In this document: one piece after another, positions 1 to 8,280 of the stretch
Layout of the letters: the number at the start of each line of letters is the position of its first letter
Numbering within the stretch: position 1 is the first letter of the stretch
Source: JBOFSR01 sp051651645
Lineage (GTDB): Bacteria > Spirochaetota > Spirochaetia > Treponematales > Treponemataceae
Length of the DNA stretch: 19,347 nt
Direction of reading: 5' to 3'
NCBI GenBank assembly: GCA_051651645.1
Contig: JBOFSR010000036.1
Location: 1-19,347 of the forward strand
Notes under the pieces: model-generated
The model's database searches: none
What the model was told of the DNA's origin: nothing
Seen by the model: the letters and a program-made list of their open reading frames with translations, nothing else
Translations under genes and position numbers: made by a program

Positions 1-2
1 GA

Positions 3-1157
3 TTGGGTGCAAATCTTTTTACTTCGTCGGCTGTCCAAACGCAATACGATTTTTTTGAAAAACCTGAGTTTAAAACGCTACAGGGGCGAAGTTGGATTTT
101 TTTCCGAGTCAAAATCCTTAATGAAAAAATTCCCGTCGCATTAAAAACACTTTTTTCTCTCATAAAAAATCCCAATTTTTCAGATACAAAACGAATCAGT
201 GATTTAATCACCGAGTTTAAGAATGATTTTGATTCGTCCGTCGCACCAGAGGGGCACCAATACGCGGCAATGCGTGCATCGTGCAATAAAAATGTTCATC
301 GCGCAATCGATGAAATTTGGAGTGGATTGACGCAATTGTATTTTCTACACGATATGGCCAAAAACGATACGAGTAATATTATAGAAAAGCTTTCTTCGAT
401 ACACAAAAAATTACTTTCAGCGGGAATGCTTCTCCATATCACGTCGGATGAGGAAGGAATGGAGTTAGCACTGAACGAAACAAAATCCTACACAAAAGAT
501 TTTTCTTTTCCAAAACCAGCTCAAAAAATCAATCCCGATGATTTTTTTGCCCTTGTTAATTTATTCCAAACACCTGAGCAAAATTCTGACACTGAATGCT
601 TTAGTGCATCTTCCATGCAAGTAGGATTTGCCGCAATGAGCTTTCCTTCCGCCCCTTTTGCGACAAAAGAGGCGGCAAATGAAGCATTGCTTAGTCATTT
701 TTTATCCACAAAATTACTATGGGAAAAAATTAGAACAATTGGTGGTGCATACGGAGCGTTTTCAGTAACTGATGCACTAGAAATGCTTTTCACCTTTGAA
801 ACATACCGTGATCCAGCACCAGAAAAATCTCTTGCTGTTTTTATTGAGTGCTTAGAGGAGGCAGCTCAATTACACCTTGACCAGCAGAGTCTCGAGCGAT
901 TAATTGCAGGCTGCTACAGCAAAGAAGTTCAACCCCGCTCTCCTGCAAGCAAGGGATTTATTGCACTCATTCGAGCTTTATACGGAATTGACGACGCTCA
1001 ACGAAAACGAAAAATTGAATATCTTATTGCAAGTACTCCAACGGATATAGCAACCGTTGCAAAGCGTTTATTGCAAACAAAAAATCAACAAAAATCGGCA
1101 ATTTTAACAGGAAAATCGAGCAAAGACTTTAGCTTGCAAAAAAAATTACCGATATAA
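3..1157 (+). CDS. M16C (PreP-like) metalloprotease, C-terminal part, cut by window edge
   Basis: This is the C-terminal portion of a presequence-protease-type (M16C) peptidase, a family of zinc enzymes that degrade peptides inside a closed two-part chamber. The reading frame is open to the left edge, so the apparent first codon (TTG at 3) is not a real start. The clearest marker is the motif LLWEKIRTIGGAYGAFS at about residues 238-254, which resembles the PreP C-terminal signature in which Arg and Tyr contact the substrate. Family members are usually about 970-1000 residues, so roughly 600 N-terminal residues, including the HxxEH zinc site, lie outside the window. Whether the enzyme is intact cannot be judged here. 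No signal peptide can be assessed. The next gene starts 84 bases downstream on the same strand, and no convincing terminator lies between them. Confidence 0.85.
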   Translation: MGANLFTSSAVQTQYDFFEKPEFKTLQGRSWIFFRVKILNEKIPVALKTLFSLIKNPNFSDTKRISDLITEFKNDFDSSVAPEGHQYAAMRASCNKNVHRAIDEIWSGLTQLYFLHDMAKNDTSNIIEKLSSIHKKLLSAGMLLHITSDEEGMELALNETKSYTKDFSFPKPAQKINPDDFFALVNLFQTPEQNSDTECFSASSMQVGFAAMSFPSAPFATKEAANEALLSHFLSTKLLWEKIRTIGGAYGAFSVTDALEMLFTFETYRDPAPEKSLAVFIECLEEAAQLHLDQQSLERLIAGCYSKEVQPRSPASKGFIALIRALYGIDDAQRKRKIEYLIASTPTDIATVAKRLLQTKNQQKSAILTGKSSKDFSLQKKLPI

Positions 1158-1241
1158 AAATATAGAAAAAGATTTTAATAATTTTTGTATTTCGCAAAAA
1201 AATTTTATATGAAACACTTTATAAAATAAAGGTACTGATAA

Positions 1242-2348
1242 ATGAAACATCTTTCACATGATTTGAAACGAAATATGTACAAACTAAAAGGCTATCGTGG
1301 AAAAAACGCGTTTGATTTGTGGTGGCACAGCTTTACAGGCGTAAATGTTATTACGGGCGAAGCAAAAAGCTTTTTTGTTGAATATTATATTCTCAATCCA
1401 AGTGTTACGCCCAATAAAGTTGTTCTTGGCCAACGGGAAGACAATAAATTATACAAAATTCAACCCTCATATGTTATGATCAAAGCAGGAGCATGGGGGG
1501 ATGATGCATGCCAAATCCATAACTTCTACCCCGCAGAAGAAATGATTTCACAACAAAAATATCTTGATATTCAAATTGGATCTTGTAAATTATCTGAAAT
1601 AACAATCTCAGGATCCGTTCATGTTGCAAAGGAAGAAGTTGACTATCATCCTGAGTGCTTGAGTGATGCAGGATCAATGAGCTGGGACTTAAAAGTAAAT
1701 AAAACACTGTCAACAGGAAAATTAGAAAAAAAGCGTTTTCTGCGAAAACCCGAAATGCACTGGCACGGCCAAGGGATAAAAACAGAATATAGTGGTCGCA
1801 TAGTTTTTAATGGCGAGGAATATCTTGTTGAAGCTGCAGATTGCAATGGCTATGCAGACAAACGCTGGGGCGTGCGTTTTCCAAATCCGTTTTTTACAAT
1901 TTATGCAAGCAATATTGTAAGTGATTTTAATGAAAAAAAGATGGCCTCATCAGCACTTGTGATTTATAATCAGATTTCAGGTTTTAATCAAAAAGAAACC
2001 CTGCAAATTCTTTTATACCTTGATGGCAAACAGTATCACTTTACAAGTGTGATTGCAAAAAAACAATCAAAAATCGCCTACTCCATGACAAAAAATGAGG
2101 ACGATAATATTTTGCAGTGGACTATCACCGCCGAGAAACAAAATATTCTCATGGATATTCTTGTCTACTGCAAAGAAAGCGAAATGCTAAATCTTGTGCA
2201 TGAATCTTCATCTGGTGAATTACAGTTTGAGGATATGAAATGTGGCGGAACAGGATGGGGGCATCTAAAAATGTATCATCGTAAAAACAAAACGCTTGAA
2301 ATTATTGAAAATCTTTCATTTAAAAATGTTGTTTGTTACGGAAAATAA
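1242..2348 (+). CDS. Tocopherol-cyclase-like lipocalin-fold protein, function unknown
   Basis: This 368-residue protein has no signal peptide and resembles the tocopherol cyclase family, whose lipocalin-like barrels bind lipids. The supporting segments are FDLWWHSFTGVN (about residues 24-35), SMSWDLKVN (145-153), MHWHGQGIKTEYSGRIVFNG (172-191) and GYADKRWGVRFPNPFF (203-218). The last corresponds to the Y-A/S-E-K-N-W-G...FP...W/F signature of plant and cyanobacterial cyclases, here with D-K-R in place of E-K-N. Spirochaetes are not known to make tocopherol, so cyclase activity should not be assumed. Binding or modifying another lipid is as likely. A weak AAGG about 10 bases before the ATG supports the start. 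It converges with proC, leaving 17 bases between the two stop codons. The family call is moderate and the function is unknown. Confidence 0.6.
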   Translation: MKHLSHDLKRNMYKLKGYRGKNAFDLWWHSFTGVNVITGEAKSFFVEYYILNPSVTPNKVVLGQREDNKLYKIQPSYVMIKAGAWGDDACQIHNFYPAEEMISQQKYLDIQIGSCKLSEITISGSVHVAKEEVDYHPECLSDAGSMSWDLKVNKTLSTGKLEKKRFLRKPEMHWHGQGIKTEYSGRIVFNGEEYLVEAADCNGYADKRWGVRFPNPFFTIYASNIVSDFNEKKMASSALVIYNQISGFNQKETLQILLYLDGKQYHFTSVIAKKQSKIAYSMTKNEDDNILQWTITAEKQNILMDILVYCKESEMLNLVHESSSGELQFEDMKCGGTGWGHLKMYHRKNKTLEIIENLSFKNVVCYGK

Positions 2349-2365
2349 ATTCTCTATACAATAAA

Positions 2366-3166
2366 CTATAATTCTTTTGCATGATTCACCGCTGATTCAA
2401 CGGCTTTAATCACAGCGTTGCGAAACCCATGCTCCTCAAGCGATTTTATACCTTGAATTGTCATTCCTGCTGGGGAGCATACGTTATCTTTTAAGATAGA
2501 TGGATGAATCTGTGTTTCAAGAGCAAGTGCAGCCGATCCTTTAAGCATTTGAGAAACAAAGATATATGCCTGTTTATGAGACATACCTAATCCCACTGCC
2601 GCCGTTACCAAAGCTTCCATAAAAATAAAAGTATACGCTGGAGCACAACCACAGACGGCGGAGAAAATATCAATAAAACTTTCATCAATTACCTCAAGTT
2701 TTCCTGTTTTTTGAAGCAACTCTTTTACCGTCTCAACTTCTTCAGAAAGCTTAGAACTCTTTGTTGTAATTGCAGTTATCCCTTCTCCAATAGCAACGGG
2801 CGTGTTGGGCATGATACGGATAATCAAATTTGTGGAAAGATGTTTACTCAAAAAATCAATTGAGGTGCCAGCAAGCAAAGAAATAATAACATGATTTGAA
2901 TTAATATGATCTTTTATTTCATTAATAAGGCTTTGAAAAACCAACGGCCTCACTGCAATAAAAACAAAATCAGCAAACTCAAGAAGTTTTATATTTGACA
3001 TTTCTGCATGACAGCCGTGTGCTTGAGCAAAGGACTGAGCTTTTTCAAATGTTCGATTGGTTACCATAATATTTTGAGGAGGAATCACTTTAGCTACGGC
3101 ACTCATCAAGGCACTGCCCATTGTTCCGCAGCCGATGCACCCAACTTTAATTTCTTGCAAGTTCAT
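2366..3166 (-). CDS. proC: Pyrroline-5-carboxylate reductase
   Basis: ProC reduces 1-pyrroline-5-carboxylate to L-proline with NAD(P)H, the last step of proline synthesis, in the cytoplasm. The 266-residue length is normal for the family. Residues 9-17 (GCIGCGTMG) form the Rossmann dinucleotide-binding loop. RIMPNTPVAIGEG in the middle and the C-terminal VCSPAGMTIQGIKSLEEHGF match the conserved family blocks, the latter reading SPAGMT where SPGGTT is usual. The start codon overlaps the stop of the upstream MFS gene as TAATG, and AGGAGA lies just before it, so the two genes are probably translationally coupled. In many bacteria proC sits next to yggS. Here yggS is about 13 kb away. Confidence 0.95.
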   Translation of the reverse strand: MNLQEIKVGCIGCGTMGSALMSAVAKVIPPQNIMVTNRTFEKAQSFAQAHGCHAEMSNIKLLEFADFVFIAVRPLVFQSLINEIKDHINSNHVIISLLAGTSIDFLSKHLSTNLIIRIMPNTPVAIGEGITAITTKSSKLSEEVETVKELLQKTGKLEVIDESFIDIFSAVCGCAPAYTFIFMEALVTAAVGLGMSHKQAYIFVSQMLKGSAALALETQIHPSILKDNVCSPAGMTIQGIKSLEEHGFRNAVIKAVESAVNHAKEL

Positions 3167-4392
3167 TATCTCTCCTGAGAAGAATTAGGTTTTTCTATTT
3201 TAATTGTGGCGGCAAAAATTGAGTTAACTAGTCCAAGAATTGCCGAAAGAGTAAAAAGTAGCTCAATACCCAACTTTTGCCAAATTAATCCGCCTAACAG
3301 TGCAATTAAAATGCTAATAAGATGATTTACAGAAATTCCTGTAGTAATGGTGGTAGCAAATTCTTCTTGAGAGGAAGATAAATCCTTGGCATACATATTT
3401 GTTGCCATGCTTGCAACAGAAATCACCGTATCTAATATGTAGTTTATGCAAACAATATAAAAGGCAATTGTCAGGGGAAATAATTTATGGGCAAAACCAT
3501 ACAAAAGACAAACGATAATCAACACAAGAGTATCTGCAACCATGATGATTTTATAGCCAACTTTATCGATAATTTTGCCAAGTAGAGGAGAGAAAAAAAT
3601 ACAAAAGCCTGCACTAATTGCAAGTAAAAATGAAATAGTTTTTGTATCTGCCCCGTATTGCAAAATCAACACATAAGGGCCAAAAGTTAAAAAAACTTGC
3701 TTTCTTGCACCGTAAAAAACTTCAAGGATATAAAATTTTGTAAATTTTTTATGAAAATACAAGCGTTCACGTTTTATTTTTGACGGAGTTTCTTTAATGG
3801 CAAGAATGCACAACACAGAAAAAAACATCATAAGAGATGCCCCTGCAAAAATAATTTTAAACGGAATAATTGATTCTAAGTTTGGATAAAAAATTGAGAT
3901 ACAATAAAAAACAATAGTTACAAGAAAAAAACCAACGATGTTTCCAATGCTTCTAATTGAGTTTAAAATTCCTAAGGCAAGGCCACCACAATTTTCTTTC
4001 GCAAGGTGCACAGAAATTGTGCTTTTGACGGGCATAATAATATGCTCTCCAAGGCTAAAAATAATCGTCCAAATAAAAACATACAGCCGATCAGAAGAAC
4101 CAAACAAAAATCCTGCGACACCACATAGTGCAATCGCCATGCCAATTCTATAAATTCTAATTTCAGAAAACTTATACAAAAGTGCTAAAATGAAAATAAC
4201 ACATAAACCAGGAAGTTCTCGAAAAAACTCTAACAATCCTCGATCAAATTTATCAACATGAGTAATCTCAGCATAATAATTATCTTGAACACCACGATAT
4301 AATCCATAAGCAAGTCCAAAAAAAAGAATCGAAAATAAAAACGGCAAAGCAACCTTGCCGTCTCTATAAATTTTTTGCAGATGATTTTTCAT
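3166..4392 (-). CDS. MFS transporter, substrate unknown
   Basis: This 408-residue polytopic inner-membrane protein has about 12 hydrophobic segments in the arrangement of the major facilitator superfamily. The first lies near residues 15-33. A charged central cytoplasmic loop around residues 200-215 (KETPSKIKRERLYFHKKF) separates the two six-helix halves. A G-rich segment with KIIDKVGYKI in the second half resembles the loop-2/3 type motif of MFS carriers. The substrate cannot be read from the sequence. AAGGAT seven bases before the ATG supports the start. The gene lies 24 bases downstream of the secreted HEAT-repeat gene and overlaps proC by one base, so all three probably form one operon. 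A link to proline or osmolyte transport would be a guess from context only. Confidence 0.8.
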   Translation of the reverse strand: MKNHLQKIYRDGKVALPFLFSILFFGLAYGLYRGVQDNYYAEITHVDKFDRGLLEFFRELPGLCVIFILALLYKFSEIRIYRIGMAIALCGVAGFLFGSSDRLYVFIWTIIFSLGEHIIMPVKSTISVHLAKENCGGLALGILNSIRSIGNIVGFFLVTIVFYCISIFYPNLESIIPFKIIFAGASLMMFFSVLCILAIKETPSKIKRERLYFHKKFTKFYILEVFYGARKQVFLTFGPYVLILQYGADTKTISFLLAISAGFCIFFSPLLGKIIDKVGYKIIMVADTLVLIIVCLLYGFAHKLFPLTIAFYIVCINYILDTVISVASMATNMYAKDLSSSQEEFATTITTGISVNHLISILIALLGGLIWQKLGIELLFTLSAILGLVNSIFAATIKIEKPNSSQER

Positions 4393-4416
4393 TCTATCCT
4401 TTTAAATACAATTTTG

Positions 4417-5094
4417 TTAGCTTTTTGTACTCCACTTAACAAATAGTTCTCGTGCCTTTGCTCGCACTTGAGTTGAATAAGCGTGATTAGAAATAATGCG
4501 TGACGTTGACTCAATTAAATTTCTGTGATTTTTCACCGTTGGAAATATTCTCTCATAAGCGACGAGAGCTTCCCATGCAAGAGAGGAAGATGGATTTAAT
4601 GAATCAAACTTTTTTAATGCCCACGCGATTGTATCCATTGTTTCATCTTGATTGTTCAAACCGACTAAGCCCAATGCACGAATTGCACTTGCTGCAACCA
4701 TTGGATCATTATCTGCAAGAGCAACACGAGCAAGAGTGCTTTTTGAATCCTCTGTTGCAATCTTTCCAAGCAAATCGCATGCTTGCATTCTTACATCCGT
4801 GTAATTATTTATTAAACGGCCTTCCTCGCGTGATTCGTAAAACAAGCCTTCGCCAGATAAAATAGAAAGTGCTGCAACCAATTCTGGTGTAACACGACTA
4901 GACTCAATAATTTTGTCAATCATTTCAAGGGCAACGGTTTTGTTCTCCCTGTCATCAGAGGCGGCTAACTCTTTTATGATCACCGTCTCCAAGTTATTCA
5001 AATATTCTTGCTCAACGGTTGTCTCCGAACGTTCTTGTGCAAAAAAAAGTGATCCTGCACACATAAATGCTATAATAATTTTTTTTAATTTCAT
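4417..5094 (-). CDS. Secreted HEAT-repeat protein
   Basis: This 225-residue protein starts with a signal peptide: basic MKLKK, hydrophobic IIIAFMCAGSLFF and a likely cleavage after FFA or FAQ at about residue 19-20. The mature part is all-helical by appearance. HEAT-like units are visible at about residues 97-120 (DVRMQACDLLGKIA) and 128-150 (DNDPMVAASAIRALGLVGL), with weaker ones before and after. Such repeats make protein-binding solenoids, so a periplasmic scaffold role is plausible, but no partner can be named. AAGGAG sits five bases before the ATG, the strongest Shine-Dalgarno sequence in this group. It is the first gene of the HEAT-MFS-proC unit and has a good promoter about 60-85 bases upstream. 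Confidence 0.75.
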   Translation of the reverse strand: MKLKKIIIAFMCAGSLFFAQERSETTVEQEYLNNLETVIIKELAASDDRENKTVALEMIDKIIESSRVTPELVAALSILSGEGLFYESREEGRLINNYTDVRMQACDLLGKIATEDSKSTLARVALADNDPMVAASAIRALGLVGLNNQDETMDTIAWALKKFDSLNPSSSLAWEALVAYERIFPTVKNHRNLIESTSRIISNHAYSTQVRAKARELFVKWSTKS

Positions 5095-5152
5095 GAAAAC
5101 TCCTTGTATTTAAGGCACACTATTCTATGCCAATTTATCAGCTGGTAATTTT

Positions 5153-5180
5153 ATTATATATAAAGAAAAAAATACTGCAA
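5153..5180 (-). promoter_or_regulatory. Promoter P1 of the HEAT-MFS-proC operon
   Basis: Read on the minus strand, TTGCAG (5175-5180) and TATAAT (5153-5158) are separated by 16 bases. The -10 is a perfect consensus and the predicted start near 5146 gives a leader of about 50 bases ahead of the HEAT gene. The call rests on motif match only. Confidence 0.5.
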
Positions 5181-5207
5181 CGAATATCCTTCTTCAATTG
5201 TCTTGCA

Positions 5208-5236
5208 AGTTTAGCATAAAATAATTTGATTTGCAA
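5208..5236 (-). promoter_or_regulatory. Possible second promoter P2 upstream of the HEAT gene
   Basis: Read on the minus strand, TTGCAA (5231-5236) and TAAACT (5208-5213) are exactly 17 bases apart, 50-60 bases upstream of P1. The match is weaker than P1 and in AT-rich DNA could be chance. The rest of the 226-base gap between the TetR and HEAT genes shows no gene and no clear terminator. Confidence 0.3.
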
Positions 5237-5320
5237 TATCTAAGCTTTTACAAGCACCCTTTTTCTCGTTACTTTATTCATCGTTCACAAAAAGCTGGCT
5301 AGACCCACCACATTACACTA

Positions 5321-6538
5321 TTATTCCTCGTAAGCTGCATTACTGCTTTTCAAACCATCTCTCATAATATCGTACGTTATATCAAGGCTTTTACGAAGGT
5401 CAGAAGGCGTAAAGTTATGCAAATGCCCCTGAACAAGAACCGTAATTGGCAAAGTTGTAATCCACAAGGTAAAAGATTCTAACGAAAGCTTATAGCCAAA
5501 GTCTGGAATAGAAATATTTTTATACAAAACATCCTGATTATTTTTGTCTTGATGAAAAAGATCTTTTTCCCTAAAAATGGACCAAAGATTTAATCCCATA
5601 GCCCGCAAAAGAGAGCAAATGTGTATTGATGAAGGATTACTTTGCAAATAGGATAAAACCGTAAAGATATGGACATACACCATTTCAGATAAATCATCAA
5701 GGTCAGCAAATCGTTTTAACAAAAGGCTCTCAATCACCGCAATTTCTTGTACTACTAAATTAACGAGGGCTTCATCCTTTTTTGTAAAATAGGAATAAAG
5801 GCTGCTTCGCGCCAAGCAAAGTTTTTGTGCAAGCAAGTCAACAGTAACACCCGTAAATCCTTTTTCTTTAATAAGAGCGGCAAGTGCGTCATAAACCTTA
5901 TCACGAACAGGAATCTCTTTTGAAACAACTTCAGCTTTAAACTGCAACTCTGAGCGACGATGAGGAGGAATATCTTTGAGCATCCACCATCCATGAAAAA
6001 CAAAATCAACAACTCGATTACATAAAATATCGGTATCAACATTACTAAGGGATTTTTTTGACTCCAAAAGGAGCGTTGAGGAGGTGAACAAATTATATAA
6101 AAACTGTAAATATTTTTTTTTAAAAAAATCGTCATGTAAGTACACGCTATAATCGTTATCGCCCATAATAAGCGAAACGCCTCGCTCTTTTAGGGCAACA
6201 TAAATATCTTTTTCAAAGCTTTCAGCCACGCACAAGCGATAAATGGCATAACAAAGCAAATCCTGATTTTTCAAAAAAAACATAAAAATGATTTGAGCCG
6301 TGTCTTTATTATCATTTGAAATATAATTAAACTGTGAAAAAAAATCATATAGCTTGTCAAAAAAATACTGTTCAACACAAAAAAGCAAATCTTCCTTTGA
6401 AGAAAAATGCCTATAAATACAAGCTTTGGTAACGCCAATAGTTTTTACAATGCGAGAGAGCGAGATATCGTCTAAGGCAGAGTCTGTATACAGAGAAAGC
6501 GTTGCTTTAATAATTTTTTCACGTGTTTTTTCATTCAT
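5321..6538 (-). CDS. Tandem (double) TetR-family transcriptional regulator
   Basis: This 405-residue cytoplasmic DNA-binding protein is about twice the usual TetR length (around 200) because it contains two TetR units in one chain. The first DNA-binding domain spans residues 8-54, with DISLSRIVKTIGVTKACIYRHF as recognition region. The second spans about 212-258, with VTVDLLAQKLCLARSSLYSYF. Both carry the T/S-x-x-x-I/L-A/V...Y-x-Y/H-F TetR signature, and each is followed by a helical segment that would be a ligand-binding domain. The fusion looks like a single-chain pseudo-dimer, so it could bind an asymmetric operator. A near-consensus promoter lies only 14 bases upstream of the ATG and no Shine-Dalgarno sequence is visible. 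Its target is unknown. It may regulate itself, since the palindrome GTATAC overlaps its -10. Confidence 0.85.
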   Translation of the reverse strand: MNEKTREKIIKATLSLYTDSALDDISLSRIVKTIGVTKACIYRHFSSKEDLLFCVEQYFFDKLYDFFSQFNYISNDNKDTAQIIFMFFLKNQDLLCYAIYRLCVAESFEKDIYVALKERGVSLIMGDNDYSVYLHDDFFKKKYLQFLYNLFTSSTLLLESKKSLSNVDTDILCNRVVDFVFHGWWMLKDIPPHRRSELQFKAEVVSKEIPVRDKVYDALAALIKEKGFTGVTVDLLAQKLCLARSSLYSYFTKKDEALVNLVVQEIAVIESLLLKRFADLDDLSEMVYVHIFTVLSYLQSNPSSIHICSLLRAMGLNLWSIFREKDLFHQDKNNQDVLYKNISIPDFGYKLSLESFTLWITTLPITVLVQGHLHNFTPSDLRKSLDITYDIMRDGLKSSNAAYEE

Positions 6539-6552
6539 AGAGCATTGAAATT

Positions 6553-6581
6553 AGTATACATAAACAAAAAAAAATGTTCAA
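6553..6581 (-). promoter_or_regulatory. Promoter of the double TetR gene
   Basis: On the minus strand, TTGAAC (6576-6581) and TATACT (6553-6558) are 17 bases apart. The -10 overlaps the 6-base palindrome GTATAC. Transcription should start near 6546, leaving a leader of only about 8 bases before the ATG. This is a motif-based call. Confidence 0.55.
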
Positions 6582-6636
6582 GGCAAAAACTCCTAAAAAG
6601 TGTGCTCTCGATAGTTTCAAGATTTTTTTGCGCTTT

Positions 6637-6677
6637 AAAATAAAAAAGCACCTTAAAAAATCAATTTTCTAAGATGC
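6637..6677 (-). terminator. Intrinsic terminator downstream of tRNA-Leu
   Basis: The minus-strand RNA can fold 6677-6665 against 6660-6648 into a 13-base-pair stem with two G-U pairs and a 4-base loop. A U-rich run (complement of AAAATAAAAAA, 6637-6647) follows. It sits about 25 bases past the tRNA and before the TetR promoter, where a terminator is expected. Confidence 0.7.
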
Positions 6678-6702
6678 ACTTTCTTTCACAATGATGTTTT
6701 TA

Positions 6703-6785
6703 TACCAGCGAAGAGACTTGAACTCTTACACCCTCACGAGTAGTAGATTTTGAGTCTACCGTGTCTACCATTCCACCACGCTGGC
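6703..6785 (-). tRNA. tRNA-Leu, anticodon CAA
   Basis: On the minus strand the 83-base molecule has acceptor GCCAGCG paired with CGCTGGT (G1-U72 wobble), discriminator A, anticodon stem GTAGA/TCTAC around loop CTCAAAA, and T arm AAGAG-TTCAAGT-CTCTT. The anticodon CAA reads UUG (leucine). The long variable arm is typical of class II tRNAs, consistent with leucine. CCA is not encoded and must be added. A -10-like TATGAT at 6801-6806 could give the tRNA its own start, but no good -35 accompanies it, so read-through from dacA is also possible. Confidence 0.93.
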
Positions 6786-6849
6786 AAGAACTGACACTGT
6801 ATCATACCTTAAAAAAAAAGTAAAGATAGTTACCGCTAAAAATTGCATT

Positions 6850-8226
6850 CTATTGCACAAAATATTTTGCCAAAGAATCAATCCCGTTTTTAATAAAATT
6901 AGACTTCTCAATGCTTCTATCTGCAATCAAGGGAACTTCTTGCAATACAAAGTTATCAATCTTATAAATCAGCTTGCCACAGACTTGGCCAATCTCAACA
7001 GGGGCTTCAATAAAAGACGGGAGCTCAAAAATTTGTTCCACTTTCTGAGAAATATTTTCTGCAATCTTTGGAACGCTAATATCCGTATCAAAATCTGTTG
7101 TCAAATACAACTTATTCTTTTTTCCCTTCCAAACTTGCATGACAAGCTTATGATGCTTATTAACTTCAAATAAATCAAAACTGCTATACGCCCAATCTGT
7201 TATGGTAGAGGAATCAATCAATCTGTAGCGATTACCTTGCACAGAGCCAACACCTGGAAGCCCCAGCATAACGGCAATAATCCGCCTGTTCCCCCGCTTT
7301 GCAGTATAGGCCAAATTGTAACCAGACTCTGGAATAAATCCTGTTTTCAATCCATCAGCACCGTCTATTGTCCCAAGCAATTTATTTGTTGCACTTTGCG
7401 TTATTGGCTTAAAAGTTGCAAGTGCCTCTTGAGGAATATTATGTAATTGCGGATATACAAATGATGACACAGAATGATAGCGTGCAATCGTTTCAGGATA
7501 CTTGGAAATATAGGCACGGCAAAACGATGCAAAATCTCGAGCCGTTGTTATATTCAACTCACTATACCCTGATGTATCAAAAAAAACAGTATTCATCATG
7601 CCAAGATTGCGAGCTTCCGTATTCATCCGTCTCACAAAGGCTTCTATGCTATCTTCAATAGCCAAGGCAACTGCTACAGCCGCATCATTACCTGAAGGAA
7701 CAGCCAAGCCAAGCAACAATTCATCGAGCGTAACAATATGACCTTCCGCTAGATACATAAGTGATGACCCCCGCGGAGCATTAACCGCCCAACTTTGAGC
7801 AGGCAAGGCAATAACATCAGAAAGCTTTAAGTTACCAAGGTTGACTTCTTGCAGGGCAATATACATCACCATAAGCTTAGTCAGTGAAGCAGGCGGAATT
7901 AAAAGGTCAGCATTTTTTTCAAAAAGAATGGAACCGTTTGCCTCGTCAATCAGCACAAGGGACTTTGCATTTACCGATAATTTTGCAGGAATTGTTTTAT
8001 ACGGCAACGGAGAAATTGTTTGCACAAGTCGATGCGATGCAAGAAATTGCTCATAACTAATCTGTTGCTCTATACTAAGTGGTTGCGGCTCTTGAGTTAA
8101 TTTTTGAACAAGCACGTATAGTGAAAAAGACAAAAAGACAATAATTAAAAGCACAAAACTGCTTACCACAGCAATCTTTTTCTTATTAAGCTGTTTTATC
8201 CAATTGAGGCTTTTTTTTTCGTTCAT
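6850..8226 (-). CDS. dacA: D-alanyl-D-alanine carboxypeptidase (low-molecular-weight PBP)
   Basis: This 458-residue peptidoglycan enzyme (S11 family) removes the terminal D-Ala from stem pentapeptides. Catalytic motifs are SLTK (Ser114, Lys117), SGN (178-180) and KTG (294-296). Residues 17-41 form a hydrophobic segment after a basic N-terminus, a signal anchor or signal peptide placing the domain in the periplasm. The C-terminal region after about residue 370 matches the PBP5-type beta domain and ends in a possibly amphipathic helix (NFIKNGIDSLAKYFVQ). I chose the ATG at 8226 because GAAGGAAG lies just before it. An in-frame GTG five codons earlier (8241) lacks such a site. It follows prfA closely on the same strand, and tRNA-Leu comes next. 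Confidence 0.93.
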   Translation of the reverse strand: MNEKKSLNWIKQLNKKKIAVVSSFVLLIIVFLSFSLYVLVQKLTQEPQPLSIEQQISYEQFLASHRLVQTISPLPYKTIPAKLSVNAKSLVLIDEANGSILFEKNADLLIPPASLTKLMVMYIALQEVNLGNLKLSDVIALPAQSWAVNAPRGSSLMYLAEGHIVTLDELLLGLAVPSGNDAAVAVALAIEDSIEAFVRRMNTEARNLGMMNTVFFDTSGYSELNITTARDFASFCRAYISKYPETIARYHSVSSFVYPQLHNIPQEALATFKPITQSATNKLLGTIDGADGLKTGFIPESGYNLAYTAKRGNRRIIAVMLGLPGVGSVQGNRYRLIDSSTITDWAYSSFDLFEVNKHHKLVMQVWKGKKNKLYLTTDFDTDISVPKIAENISQKVEQIFELPSFIEAPVEIGQVCGKLIYKIDNFVLQEVPLIADRSIEKSNFIKNGIDSLAKYFVQ

Positions 8227-8280
8227 ATGTTCTTCCTTCACGTATATAAACTCAGGTTCTTAGTATCGCAAGTGCCGTTT

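Noticed and set aside
1158..1241. AT-rich inverted repeat between the M16C fragment and the tocopherol-cyclase-like gene
   Set aside because: The stem is almost pure A/T with an interrupted match, expected by chance in this composition.
6810..6849. Weak hairpin with a T9 run after dacA as a terminator
   Set aside because: Only about 5 A/T-rich base pairs (GGTAA with TTACT) can form, too few for a confident terminator.
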